A DNA stretch of 61,045 bases from an uncultured Acetobacteraceae bacterium (GTDB taxonomy: Bacteria > Pseudomonadota > Alphaproteobacteria > Acetobacterales > Acetobacteraceae): NCBI GenBank assembly GCA_903895595.1, contig CAITUP010000007.1:1-61045 (forward strand), read 5' to 3'. The position numbers and the translations under genes were made by a program. This document shows positions 27,892-36,156 of the stretch, piece after piece. Within the stretch, counting starts at the first letter, position 1, and every line of letters starts with the position of its first letter. The notes under the pieces are model-generated. The model made no database searches, was not told the DNA's origin, and was given only the letters and a program-made list of their open reading frames with translations.

Positions 27892-28389
27892 GGGCGGCTT
27901 GGGTTGTTCTCGCCCAGGAGGTGGGTGGGGTCATAGGTCTGGAGGATGGATCCTCTTTATCCCACTGCTGGCCTTCTGTCCCTAATACCAGCCGCCCTCA
28001 CCATTGACACACCGGTCCGTGCCAACTCGTCATGCTGACGAAGGTCAGCATGACGACAGGGCACCGCTGACTATGAGTCAAAAGTTCGGACGCCGGGTAT
28101 AAGGCCCTACGCGCCGTGGACGCGACCGGTCGGTTGCGCAAGCGATGTTGTGTTTCCCAATAGAGCCGATGAAGGGCACGGTATCGCTCGCGCGACCCAT
28201 TTCCCTTTCTCGTTCCTAAAACGGAACGGCGAATTTACCGCATCCGGCTTGCCGACTGGCTTCGCGGCAGGATCACGTTGGGATGCCCTTTCGTCTGCGA
28301 TGCCGCAGTCGCGTCGTGTCTCGCTCATGGGGGGCAGTCCACCGCAGATATAGCGTATATCGGTGTTCATCGGTGGTTTCGCGACTTCT
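27892..28389. other. Gene-free stretch with two short palindromes
   Basis: I see no credible gene in these 498 bases. The stretch holds a palindrome at 28028-28055 (CGTCATGCTGAC, loop GAAG, GTCAGCATGACG). Near its right end is a hairpin with stem GATATA/TATATC at 28347-28361, running into the tandem motif ATCGGTGTTCATCGGTGGTT. Short open frames on both strands around 28107-28409 have no recognisable family. Confidence 0.5.
28028..28055. repeat. Palindrome CGTCATGCTGAC-GAAG-GTCAGCATGACG
   Basis: Perfect 12-bp arms at 28028-28039 and 28044-28055 around a GAAG loop. A diverged relative lies at 40740-40765. It shares GTCAT/ATGAC ends with the other palindromes of the window. Confidence 0.7.
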
Positions 28390-29541
28390 TCAAATAACCC
28401 GAACCCCACCGCACCAGACCTGCCTTACCACCGGCAAATCCTCATGCACCCTAACACGCACCACATCCGCCCGACACCACAGTGCCAGCCGCCCGCGATC
28501 CGGCAGCATGCCCATTCGAGCGGGCACATCGGTCACGGTTCCGATCGCGGCCGACAACGACATGCCATGCATACGCGCGCACATGAACGCTGCCTCCACC
28601 AGACTGGGTGGCACGTAATCCGACGCGAACGCATCGACTGCTCCGGCGCCGACCAGATCGGACGCCGATACATTCCCCGAATGCGAACCGCCGCGCACGA
28701 TATTCGGGGCGCCCGCGATCACCTGCATGCCGGCCTTTTTCGCGGCATTGGCAGCCAGCAGAGTAACCGGGAATTCACTGATCGTGATCCCGTCAGCGGC
28801 GTTTTCGGCAATTTCCTCCAGCGTGCGATCATCGTGGCTGGCGATCGGCACTTCACGGGGCCGAGCCAAATCCAGCAAGGCCTTGCGGTTCGGCGCCCGT
28901 AAGCGCGCGCGCTGATCCTGTAGCTGCTCAATGCGCCGGTCGATGGCGGTGTTATCGGAACCGTTGTCGCGATGGATTTTGCGGTAATAATCGAGGTTCG
29001 CGTATTGCCCGACACCCGGGCTGTGATCCATCAGGCTGATCATCCGAACCAAACGGTGACCGATCACCGGTTCGGTCATCGCAAGTGTATCCGCTGCCGG
29101 AACCTCGCAGCGCAGATGCAGGAAATGATCGGATTTTAACAGACCGACCGGCATCAGAGCATCCAAATCGGCGACGCCTTCGCGAAAGGTTCGCATCCGG
29201 TCCTTTTCGAACCCGAGATCGCCCAAACACAGCGCATCGAAAATCGTGGTCACACCGGCCGCGGCGCATTGCGCGTCGTGCGCGACCAAGGCCGACCGCG
29301 ACGGCCAGCGCGAGGTGGCGCGCGGCTGCACCTGACGTTCCAGATTATCCGTGTGCAGATCGACGATGCCGGGAATGAGGTAATCACCGTGCATATCGAT
29401 AGCCGAGGGCAACGACGACAGGCCGGTATCGATCCCGACGATGGTGGCGCCCTTCATGGCGATGGTGCCCATGACGGTTTCGTTCGGTAAGACCAACATG
29501 GCGTTGGTCAGGATGGTGTCGGGGTCCATGAACGCGGTCAT
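28390..29541 (-). CDS. phnM: Alpha-D-ribose 1-methylphosphonate 5-triphosphate diphosphatase
   Basis: A 383-residue metal-dependent hydrolase of the C-P lyase pathway. It removes diphosphate from ribose 1-alkylphosphonate 5-triphosphate to give the PhnJ substrate. The amidohydrolase metal motif is IVDLHTDNLERQVQPR near residues 58-73, and later PIASHDDRTLEE supplies further ligands. The ATG at 29541 overlaps the phnL stop by 4 bases, as for other joints in the operon; ATG 29529 is possible. It is the last gene of phnGHIJKLM. No phnN or phnP follows. Confidence 0.94.
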   Translation of the reverse strand: MTAFMDPDTILTNAMLVLPNETVMGTIAMKGATIVGIDTGLSSLPSAIDMHGDYLIPGIVDLHTDNLERQVQPRATSRWPSRSALVAHDAQCAAAGVTTIFDALCLGDLGFEKDRMRTFREGVADLDALMPVGLLKSDHFLHLRCEVPAADTLAMTEPVIGHRLVRMISLMDHSPGVGQYANLDYYRKIHRDNGSDNTAIDRRIEQLQDQRARLRAPNRKALLDLARPREVPIASHDDRTLEEIAENAADGITISEFPVTLLAANAAKKAGMQVIAGAPNIVRGGSHSGNVSASDLVGAGAVDAFASDYVPPSLVEAAFMCARMHGMSLSAAIGTVTDVPARMGMLPDRGRLALWCRADVVRVRVHEDLPVVRQVWCGGVRVI

Positions 29542-30224
29542 GCGGCCTCTCGGGCTGGGGTCAGGGGGAACAGGCGGTCGGCGATGGCGTCGCGGACCTC
29601 GGCGTCGTGGCAGATGGCAACGATGGCCGTTCCTCTTTGCTTGGCTTCGCGGATCATTTCCACCACCACCGCGCGGTTTTCCGCATCCAGCGACGCGGTC
29701 GGTTCATCGAGCAAAAGGATCGGATGTCCCGCGATGAAACCGCGCGCGAGGTTCACCCGCTGCTGCTCTCCGCCCGAGAACGTCGCGGGGGGAATGTCGT
29801 GCAGCCGGCGCGGAATGTTCAGGCGGGACAACAATACGGCGGCCGCGGCGGGATCTCGACCGCGCGTGATCAGCTCGTCGGCGACGATATCCAGCGTGCT
29901 GACGCGCGGGACGACGCGCAGAAACTGGCTGACATAGCCAAGGGTTTCCCGCCGCACCGCCAGAACGATGCGGGGTTCGGCGCTGGCGATATCGACCATT
30001 TCGCCGCCGTGCCTTACGAGAATACGGCCAGCCTCGGCGCGGTAATTGCCATACAGGCTGCGCATCAGCGTGGACTTCCCGGCGCCGGAGGGGCCGGACA
30101 GCACCACGCACTCCCCCGCATGGACCTCCAGATCGATACCGGACAGCACCGGCAACATCATGCCGCCGCGCAGATGGAGCGTGAAGGTTTTAGCCAGACC
30201 TTCGGTGCGGAGCATCAAGGTCAT
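29538..30224 (-). CDS. phnL: C-P lyase ABC-type ATPase PhnL
   Basis: A 228-residue ABC-fold ATPase: Walker A GPSGAGKST near residues 44-52, signature FSGGEQQR near 149-156, Walker B ILLLDEPTASLD. PhnL is needed for phosphonate use and associates with the C-P lyase core; with PhnI it supports formation of ribose alkylphosphonate triphosphate. It is not a transporter component here, since no permease is present. Start and stop overlap phnK and phnM by 4 bases each. Confidence 0.94.
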   Translation of the reverse strand: MTLMLRTEGLAKTFTLHLRGGMMLPVLSGIDLEVHAGECVVLSGPSGAGKSTLMRSLYGNYRAEAGRILVRHGGEMVDIASAEPRIVLAVRRETLGYVSQFLRVVPRVSTLDIVADELITRGRDPAAAAVLLSRLNIPRRLHDIPPATFSGGEQQRVNLARGFIAGHPILLLDEPTASLDAENRAVVVEMIREAKQRGTAIVAICHDAEVRDAIADRLFPLTPAREAA

Positions 30225-30988
30225 GCTTGCAACACCGAACTGACCAATAATTGCGTGTAAGCATGCTGGGGATCGTCCAGCACCTGATCCGTCAGCCCCG
30301 TCTCCACAATGCGCCCGCGCTGCATCACCGCGATACGGTGCGCCAACAAACGCGCCACGGCGATATCGTGCGTCACCAGAACAGCCGCGATGCCCAATCG
30401 TGCCACCAGCGTACGGATCAGATCGAGCAGACGCGCCTGCACCGAAACGTCCAATCCGCCGGTCGGCTCATCCATGAAGACCAGCCGCGGATGCGTCACC
30501 AGCGTCCGAGCGATCTGTAGCCGTTGCAGCATGCCGCCGGAGAACGTGCGCGGCAGATCGTCAACGCGACTGGCGTCGATTTCCACCTGCGTCAGCCAGT
30601 CGATCGCCTCGGCGCGAATATTCCCATAATGACGAGCACCGCGCGCCATCAACCGCTCACCCACATTGCCGCCGGCGCTGACATTCATCCGCAGATTTTG
30701 GCGGGGGTCCTGATGCACGAAACCCCAGTCGGAGCGGTGCAGCGTCCGCAACGCCGGGGATGGCATCGCGTGGACATCGTGCTCCAACCCGTGGGGATCG
30801 CGGTAAAAGACATGCCCCGCGTCCGGCGTCACCCGGCCTGACAACACGTTCAGCAGGGTGGTCTTGCCCGAACCGGACTCGCCGACGATGGCCAAAACCT
30901 CGCCCTGCCAGAGATCGACATCGACATCCACCAGCGCCGGTATGGCACCGAACCGCAGCGACAGGCCGCGCGCGGAAAGCAGGGTCAT
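30221..30988 (-). CDS. phnK: C-P lyase ABC-type ATPase PhnK
   Basis: A 255-residue ABC-fold ATPase that docks on the PhnJ subunit of the core complex. Walker A is GESGSGKTT near residues 35-43, the signature FSGGMLQR near 152-159, Walker B LVFMDEPTGGLD. The start at 30988 is set by the ATGA overlap with phnJ; the open frame extends to 31120 but that part lies within phnJ. It is longer than PhnL, as usual. Confidence 0.94.
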   Translation of the reverse strand: MTLLSARGLSLRFGAIPALVDVDVDLWQGEVLAIVGESGSGKTTLLNVLSGRVTPDAGHVFYRDPHGLEHDVHAMPSPALRTLHRSDWGFVHQDPRQNLRMNVSAGGNVGERLMARGARHYGNIRAEAIDWLTQVEIDASRVDDLPRTFSGGMLQRLQIARTLVTHPRLVFMDEPTGGLDVSVQARLLDLIRTLVARLGIAAVLVTHDIAVARLLAHRIAVMQRGRIVETGLTDQVLDDPQHAYTQLLVSSVLQA

Positions 30989-31842
30989 GGCACGCCATCC
31001 TTGCCGACATGGCCGGCGTCGCGGCGTTCGGCGCAATGATCGGTGTCGGAACAGACGAACAAACGCCCGCCTTTGTCGTCGGTCACGACTTCGTCCAGAT
31101 AGGCATCGGTCGCGCCGCACAGGCCGCAGGGTTCCAGCGCATTGATCGCGCGAAACGGATGATCGTCGAAGTCCAGCGACCGCACGTCGGTCCAGGGCGG
31201 GATCGCATAAATCCGCTTTTCCCGGCCCGCGCCGAACAATTGCAGCGCCGGCATGCGGTCCATTTTCGGGTTGTCGAATGCCGGAATCGGGCTGGGCGAC
31301 ATCAAATAGCGGCCGTTCACCATCACGGGATAATCGTAGGCGATGGAAATCTGGCCGAAACGGGCCACATCCTCATACAGTTTCACATGCATCAGCCCGT
31401 AATCCGCCAGACCGTGCATACGGCGGGTTTCGACCCGGCTCGATTCCAACCGAAACAAAGGCTCCGGCTGCGGCACCTGATAGACAATGATCTGATCGTC
31501 CCGCAGCGCCTTTTCCGGGATGCGATGCCTGGTCTGAATGACCGTCGCCTCGGCGGTATGCGTCGTCGTCGCCACCCCGGCGGTCTTGGCGAAGAACCGG
31601 CGGATCGACACCGCGTTGGTGGTATCGTCGGCGCCCTGATCGATCACTTTCAGCACATCGTCCGGCCCCAGAACCGACGCCGTCACCTGGATTCCACCCG
31701 TCCCCCAGCCATAAGGCAGCGGCATTTCGCGGGAGCCGAACGGCACCTGATGCCCCGGAATCGCCACCGCTTTCAGCAGCGCCCGCCGGATCATCCGTTT
31801 CGTCTGCTCATCCAGATAGGCGAAATTATAGCCCTCGGTCAT
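30985..31842 (-). CDS. phnJ: Alpha-D-ribose 1-methylphosphonate 5-phosphate C-P lyase
   Basis: A 285-residue radical-SAM enzyme that breaks the carbon-phosphorus bond, giving an alkane and ribose cyclic phosphate. The four cluster/catalytic cysteines are all present at 239, 242, 264 and 270 (EPCGLCG and CSDTDHC), two lower than the E. coli numbering. The N-terminal AIPGHQVPFGSREMPLPYGW includes the conserved Gly near residue 30. The start at 31842 overlaps the phnI stop by 4 bases. Confidence 0.96.
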   Translation of the reverse strand: MTEGYNFAYLDEQTKRMIRRALLKAVAIPGHQVPFGSREMPLPYGWGTGGIQVTASVLGPDDVLKVIDQGADDTTNAVSIRRFFAKTAGVATTTHTAEATVIQTRHRIPEKALRDDQIIVYQVPQPEPLFRLESSRVETRRMHGLADYGLMHVKLYEDVARFGQISIAYDYPVMVNGRYLMSPSPIPAFDNPKMDRMPALQLFGAGREKRIYAIPPWTDVRSLDFDDHPFRAINALEPCGLCGATDAYLDEVVTDDKGGRLFVCSDTDHCAERRDAGHVGKDGVP

Positions 31843-32897
31843 TCGGCTGCCCTCCGCATCCGCCGGACGTTCTGCAATTCGCTCTGGAAATCCACGTAGT
31901 GCGGCAATTTCAGATGTTCGGTGAAGCCGGTCGCTTCGATGTTGTCGGAATGATACAGCACGAATTCGATATCCTGCGCGGGAGCCGTAACGTCCTCGCC
32001 CAGCTCGCCCGCCCGCATCGCGCGATCCACCAGCGCCATGGCCATCGCCTTGCGCTCGCTGAACCCGAACACCAGGCCGTAGCCGCGGGTGAATTGGGCC
32101 GGAACGGTTTTGCTGCCTTTGAACTGGTTTACCATCTGGCACTCGGTGACGACGATGTCGCCGATATCGATGGCGAAACCCAATTCCGCCGGTTCGATCT
32201 CCACCGAGACCTCACCCATGCGGATTTCCCCGGCAAACGGGTGCGTGCCGCCGTAACCGCGCTGGGTGGAATAGCCCAGCGCCAGCAGAAAACCCTCATC
32301 GCCGCGCGCCAAAGCTTGCAGGCGGACGTCCCGAGGGGCCGGAAATAATAACGGTTCGCGCGTAAGATCGCCTGGGGTGGCGTCGGAGCCTTCGTCCGGC
32401 TCCAGCAACCCTTCCTGGCCCAAAATATCCGGCACCCGAGGCAAAGCCTCTCCATCCGGTTCCGCCGAGGCAACCGGCGGTGGCGTGCCGCCAGCGGCCA
32501 ACGTAAAATCCAGCAGCCGATGCGTGTAGTCGTAGGTCGGCCCGAGGATCTGCCCGCCCGGCAAATCCTTGTAAATCGCGGAAATCCGCCGCTCGGCCCG
32601 CATCGACGCAGTATCGATCGGCAGCGAATGCGCGAAGCGCGGCAGCGTCGTGCGGTAGGCGCGCAACAGAAACGCCGCTTCGATCAGATCGCCTTGCGAT
32701 TGCTTGATCGCCAGTGCCGCCAAATCCCGGTCGTACAGCGACCCCTCGCTCATCGCCCGATCCACCGCTCGGCCCAGTTGTTCGGCGATCTGAGCGACCG
32801 ACAACTCCGGCACCGACACATCGCCCCGGCGTTCCTCCGCCAGCCAGGCGTGCGCCGCGTCGATCGCCTGCTCGCCGCCTTTAACGGTGACATACAT
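31839..32897 (-). CDS. phnI: C-P lyase core subunit PhnI (nucleosidase component)
   Basis: A 352-residue subunit which, with PhnG, PhnH and PhnL, exchanges the adenine of ATP for the phosphonate. The family opening MYVTVKGGEQAIDAAHAWL and the stretches AIKQSQGDLIEAAFLLRAYR and THRLLDFTLAA are clear. It starts 3 bases after phnH and overlaps phnJ by 4. The length is close to E. coli PhnI. Confidence 0.96.
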   Translation of the reverse strand: MYVTVKGGEQAIDAAHAWLAEERRGDVSVPELSVAQIAEQLGRAVDRAMSEGSLYDRDLAALAIKQSQGDLIEAAFLLRAYRTTLPRFAHSLPIDTASMRAERRISAIYKDLPGGQILGPTYDYTHRLLDFTLAAGGTPPPVASAEPDGEALPRVPDILGQEGLLEPDEGSDATPGDLTREPLLFPAPRDVRLQALARGDEGFLLALGYSTQRGYGGTHPFAGEIRMGEVSVEIEPAELGFAIDIGDIVVTECQMVNQFKGSKTVPAQFTRGYGLVFGFSERKAMAMALVDRAMRAGELGEDVTAPAQDIEFVLYHSDNIEATGFTEHLKLPHYVDFQSELQNVRRMRRAAE

Positions 32898-32900
32898 CGT

Positions 32901-33476
32901 TCAGGCCTCCTCGATCGCAACTGTGCGGGGCAGTGCCGCCAACTCTTCGCCGGCGCACAGGATCAGATCGATCCCGGCCGGAAACAGGCCGCGATTGCGA
33001 CGCCACACGATGACGAAATCGGCGGGCAGCCCAATCGGCGCCAGCAGCACGCTGTCTCGCAAGCCGGGCCCGCGCAGCCGCAACGGCGCCCCTCCGGTCA
33101 GCGATGGCAGCTGTACAATCACGGTGGCCGAGGTCTCCGGCGCTTCATGCGTGCCGGGATTGAAACCCGCCAAGTCGGGCAAGCCCATCGACAGCGCGAA
33201 TACCGCCCGCGCTGGATCGGCGGCGTCCGGCACGCCGCAATGAAACGCAATCCAGCCGCGGGCAGGCGCGAAATCGGCATGCGCCCACAGCGGTGTCTCA
33301 TGATCCGCCAGCGTCAGCAGCACGGCCGCTGCCGCGGAACACAGCGGTGCCGGCGGGATCACGCCAGACACGGTGTGAATTCGCCCCGGCCGAGCCATCC
33401 CGTCCAGCACGGACCGGAAGCAGCGTTGGGAGTCGAGGACCGGGTCGGCGAACCCGGCGGTCAGAGGCGCGGTCAT
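32901..33476 (-). CDS. phnH: C-P lyase core subunit PhnH
   Basis: A 191-residue core-complex subunit with a PLP-transferase-like fold but no PLP. GFADPVLDSQRCFRSVLDGMARPG near residues 8-31 is the family signature, and LRGPGLRDS near 133 also fits. It overlaps phnG by 4 bases. Confidence 0.94.
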   Translation of the reverse strand: MTAPLTAGFADPVLDSQRCFRSVLDGMARPGRIHTVSGVIPPAPLCSAAAAVLLTLADHETPLWAHADFAPARGWIAFHCGVPDAADPARAVFALSMGLPDLAGFNPGTHEAPETSATVIVQLPSLTGGAPLRLRGPGLRDSVLLAPIGLPADFVIVWRRNRGLFPAGIDLILCAGEELAALPRTVAIEEA

Positions 33477-33931
33477 GTCCGCATGTTCTGCATGGCGAAG
33501 AAATGCACTTTCGTTGCCTCGGCCTTAGCGGCCGTGGCGGCGCGACGCGCGTGTTCGGCGGCCTCAAGAGGGGTGATAACGATCCGTTCGACGGTCTCGG
33601 TGCATGCGGTATCCTGCATCAGAGCATCCACGCAGGCCGCCAGTTCGGCGTGCCGCCCGTTCCGTCCGGTGACGTAGGCATGACCGATCAACCCGTTAGC
33701 CGCACGGACGGTGCAGCGGGTCACGGTGACCTCCCCCAGATTGAACGGTGCCCCGCCCCCGCCGGTGCGCCCGCGCGCCATGACGAGCCCCTGTTCGGGT
33801 CCGCGCACGCGTTCGAATGCCGGCAAGGGGCCGCATGCGTCCAGGCGCTCGGCGATCGCGGCGTCGCTGGCACGGGCGAGAACCGCCATCCATCGCTTAC
33901 GGGGTGCATTCGGGTCCGGCATTCCATCCAC
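33473..33931 (-). CDS. phnG: C-P lyase core subunit PhnG
   Basis: A core-complex subunit of about 150 residues (RKRWMAVLARASDAAI, then LGEVTVTRCTVRAANGLIGHAYVTGR). It is first in the operon and divergent from phnF. Two starts are possible: GTG 33931 (152 residues) or ATG 33922 (149). Neither has a clear ribosome site, and the PhnF-type palindrome lies only 5 bases upstream of 33931, so the transcript leader must be very short or the downstream ATG is used. Confidence 0.93.
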   Translation of the reverse strand: MDGMPDPNAPRKRWMAVLARASDAAIAERLDACGPLPAFERVRGPEQGLVMARGRTGGGGAPFNLGEVTVTRCTVRAANGLIGHAYVTGRNGRHAELAACVDALMQDTACTETVERIVITPLEAAEHARRAATAAKAEATKVHFFAMQNMRT

Positions 33932-33935
33932 TACA

Positions 33936-33953
33936 TGTCTAGACGTCTGGACA
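33936..33953. promoter_or_regulatory. Probable PhnF operator
   Basis: TGTCTAGACGTCTGGACA is an 18-bp palindrome with one mismatched pair, in the 82-bp gap between phnG and phnF. GntR/HutC-type regulators bind such short dyads. Its position next to the phnG start and 60 bases before the phnF start fits repression of phnG and autoregulation; this is inference. Confidence 0.7.
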
Positions 33954-34013
33954 GGTAACCGGGCGCCGCGCTAAGGTCAACCACCAATCGTAGCCGACAA
34001 GGATGAAGCCTTC

Positions 34014-34730
34014 GTGAACATCATGCACCGCCAGGACGGGGTCTCATTGTGGCGGCAGATCGCGGCGGCGCTGCAGGCCGACATCGCCGACGGCACCTAC
34101 ATCCCCGGCGGGCGCATCCCGACGGAGGCAGAGCTGTCCGCGCGCTTCGGCGTCAACCGACACACGGTGCGCCGCGCGTTGGAGGAACTGTCGCGGGAAG
34201 GGTTGGTCCGAATCGAACAGGGCCGCGGCACGTTCGTGGCCGAGGATGTGCTGGACTACACGGTCGAGCAGCGGACCCGATTCTCCGAATGGATCCGGCG
34301 CCACAACAAGGAGCCGTCGGGCCAAGTGCTGCAGCTGCGGGAAATTCCCGCCGACGCGCAGACCGCCGCCGCGCTGGGGCTGCGGACCGGCGCCAAGGTG
34401 GTACTGTTCGAACGCCTCGGTTTCGCCGACGGTCGGCCGGTTAGCCTCGCGCGGCATCATTTCCGGCTGCGTGGGATGTTGGAGGCTTTGCGCGAAGCAA
34501 GCGGCATCACCGAGGCGCTGAAGGCCGTGGGCGTTGCCGATTATCTGCGGCAGACCACCCGCGTGACCGCTCGCCTGCCCACCCCAACGGAAGCCGAGCT
34601 GTTACGGATGCCGCGAAACCGGCCGGTGTTGATCGCGGAGAATGTCAACGTCGACAGCACCGGCGCGGTCGTGGAGTTCGCGGTTGGCTGCTATCCGACT
34701 CCGCGCGTGCAAATCGTTTTCGAACCCTGA
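34014..34730 (+). CDS. phnF: GntR/HutC-family regulator of phosphonate use
   Basis: A 238-residue regulator: N-terminal winged helix (IPTEAELSARFGVNRHTVRRALEELSREGLV near residues 35-65) and a C-terminal UTRA ligand domain from about 95. GTG 34014 is preferred over ATG 34023 because AAGGA lies 10 bases before it. It is divergent from the phn operon and 11 bases before a second phnM-like gene. The effector is unknown. Confidence 0.92.
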   Translation: MNIMHRQDGVSLWRQIAAALQADIADGTYIPGGRIPTEAELSARFGVNRHTVRRALEELSREGLVRIEQGRGTFVAEDVLDYTVEQRTRFSEWIRRHNKEPSGQVLQLREIPADAQTAAALGLRTGAKVVLFERLGFADGRPVSLARHHFRLRGMLEALREASGITEALKAVGVADYLRQTTRVTARLPTPTEAELLRMPRNRPVLIAENVNVDSTGAVVEFAVGCYPTPRVQIVFEP

Positions 34731-34741
34731 AAGGCTTGGCC

Positions 34742-35884
34742 ATGCGGACATTGCGAATCACCGGCGGCGACACGCTGCTGCCATCCGGGCTGATCCCCGA
34801 TGGCGACCTGCTGTTGGGCGACGGGGTTGTCCAGTCGGTTGGCGGCGGGACGGGCGAATCGACGTTCGATGCTTCCGGCCTGCTGGTACTGCCGGGAATC
34901 GTCGATATCCATGGCGATGCGTTCGAACGGCAGATGCAGCCTCGGCCCGGAGTCGATTTTCCCGCCGATCTGGCCCTGCGCGATACCGAGTCGCAGTTGT
35001 TGGCCAACGGCATCACCACGGCGTTCCACGGCGTGACCCTGTCGTGGGAGCCAGGGTTGCGCAGCCTGGACGCTTGGCACCGGCTTCTGGCCGCGCTGGA
35101 GGCTGGCACGTGGTCCTGCGACATGCGGGTGCATCTGCGGTGGGAGGCATACAATCTCGATGCGCTCGATGCCGCTTTGGCCGATATCGCAGCCGGACGG
35201 GTGCATCTGGTGGCGTTCAACGATCACACGCCGTCGATCCTGAAAAAGCTGGACGACGCGGTGGAGGGCGCGAAATACGCGGGACGCGCCGGCATGAAGA
35301 TGGATGCGTTTCGCGCGCTGGCCGAGCGCATTGGCGCTGGGGCGGACCGGATTCCGGCGGCGCTGGCGCGAATCGCTTCGGCTGCCGGTTCGGCCGGCTT
35401 GCCGCTGGCCAGCCACGACGACGATTCGATCCCCAGGCGCGAGATGTTCCGCGGCCTCGGCGCCCGCATTTGCGAGTTTCCACTGGGCGAGGACGTGGGC
35501 CGAGCGGCGCGCGATGCGGGGGATTTCGTGGTGATGGGCAGCCCCAACGTGGTGCGGGGACGGTCGCACCTCGGCTGGGCGTCGGCGGCGACCATGGCGG
35601 AGGCCGGGGTCTGCAATGTGCTGTCGTCGGATTACTACTACCCGGCGATGATGCGGGCGGCGCTGATCCTGGCAGGGCGCGGGGTGCTGGATTTGCCGGC
35701 GGCGTGGGGTCTGATTTCCGCCAATCCGGCGGCAGCGGCGGGTCTGACGGATCGCGGCAGGATCGAGATCGGAAAGCGGGCGGATATCGTGGTGGTGGAC
35801 CCGGCTAGATCGCGCGCGGTGGCAACCGTCACACAAGGGCGAATTGCGCACGTCACGGCGGCGGGCGCCTCGCGTTTGCATTAA
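34742..35884 (+). CDS. Second PhnM-like amidohydrolase
   Basis: A protein of about 380 residues, homologous to PhnM along its length but clearly diverged from the copy at 28390-29541. The metal motif is GIVDIHGDAFERQMQPRP near residues 52-69, and LASHDDDSIP near 222 matches the second metal segment. The ATG at 34742 has AAAGG 7 bases upstream; a TTG at 34736 would add two residues. Because it is behind phnF, not the operon, it may act on a different alkylphosphonate intermediate or be a backup diphosphatase. Its specificity is unknown. Confidence 0.85.
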   Translation: MRTLRITGGDTLLPSGLIPDGDLLLGDGVVQSVGGGTGESTFDASGLLVLPGIVDIHGDAFERQMQPRPGVDFPADLALRDTESQLLANGITTAFHGVTLSWEPGLRSLDAWHRLLAALEAGTWSCDMRVHLRWEAYNLDALDAALADIAAGRVHLVAFNDHTPSILKKLDDAVEGAKYAGRAGMKMDAFRALAERIGAGADRIPAALARIASAAGSAGLPLASHDDDSIPRREMFRGLGARICEFPLGEDVGRAARDAGDFVVMGSPNVVRGRSHLGWASAATMAEAGVCNVLSSDYYYPAMMRAALILAGRGVLDLPAAWGLISANPAAAAGLTDRGRIEIGKRADIVVVDPARSRAVATVTQGRIAHVTAAGASRLH

Positions 35885-35890
35885 AGAAAA

Positions 35891-35965
35891 TGGCTCGGGC
35901 GGTAGGATTCGAACCTACGACCAATCGGTTAACAGCCGATTGCTCTACCGCTGAGCTACGCCCGA
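35891..35965 (-). tRNA. tRNA-Asn (GTT)
   Basis: A 75-base cloverleaf on the minus strand with encoded CCA. The acceptor stem TCGGGCG pairs with CGCCCGA, the T-arm is GTAGGTTCGAATCCTAC, and the anticodon GTT (complement at 35931-35933) sits in a 7-base CTGTTAA loop. Confidence 0.97.
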
Positions 35966-36068
35966 ACATGCTCGCGAGGCGGTCTCTCTAGTGGCCTCCG
36001 GCACGGCGGTCAACAGGCGTTGTGCATCTTCTCATCGTCGCATGCATCTGCTATCCACCCATCCGCGC

Positions 36069-36154
36069 GGCCGTCTGGCGGAATGGTAGACGCAAGCGAC
36101 TCAAAATCGCTCGCTCGAAAGGGCATCCCGGTTCGAGTCCGGGGACGGCCACCA
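36069..36154 (+). tRNA. tRNA-Leu (CAA)
   Basis: An 86-base class II tRNA with encoded CCA. Acceptor GGCCGTC pairs with GACGGCC, the anticodon CAA is at 36102-36104, and a long variable arm and the TTCGAGT T-loop are present. It follows tRNA-Asn on the opposite strand by 103 bases. Confidence 0.97.
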
Positions 36155-36156
36155 GT

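Noticed and set aside
28107-28409. Short open frames (67 and 100 codons) in the gap before phnM
   Set aside because: They overlap each other on opposite strands, include repeat sequence and have no ribosome site or family resemblance.
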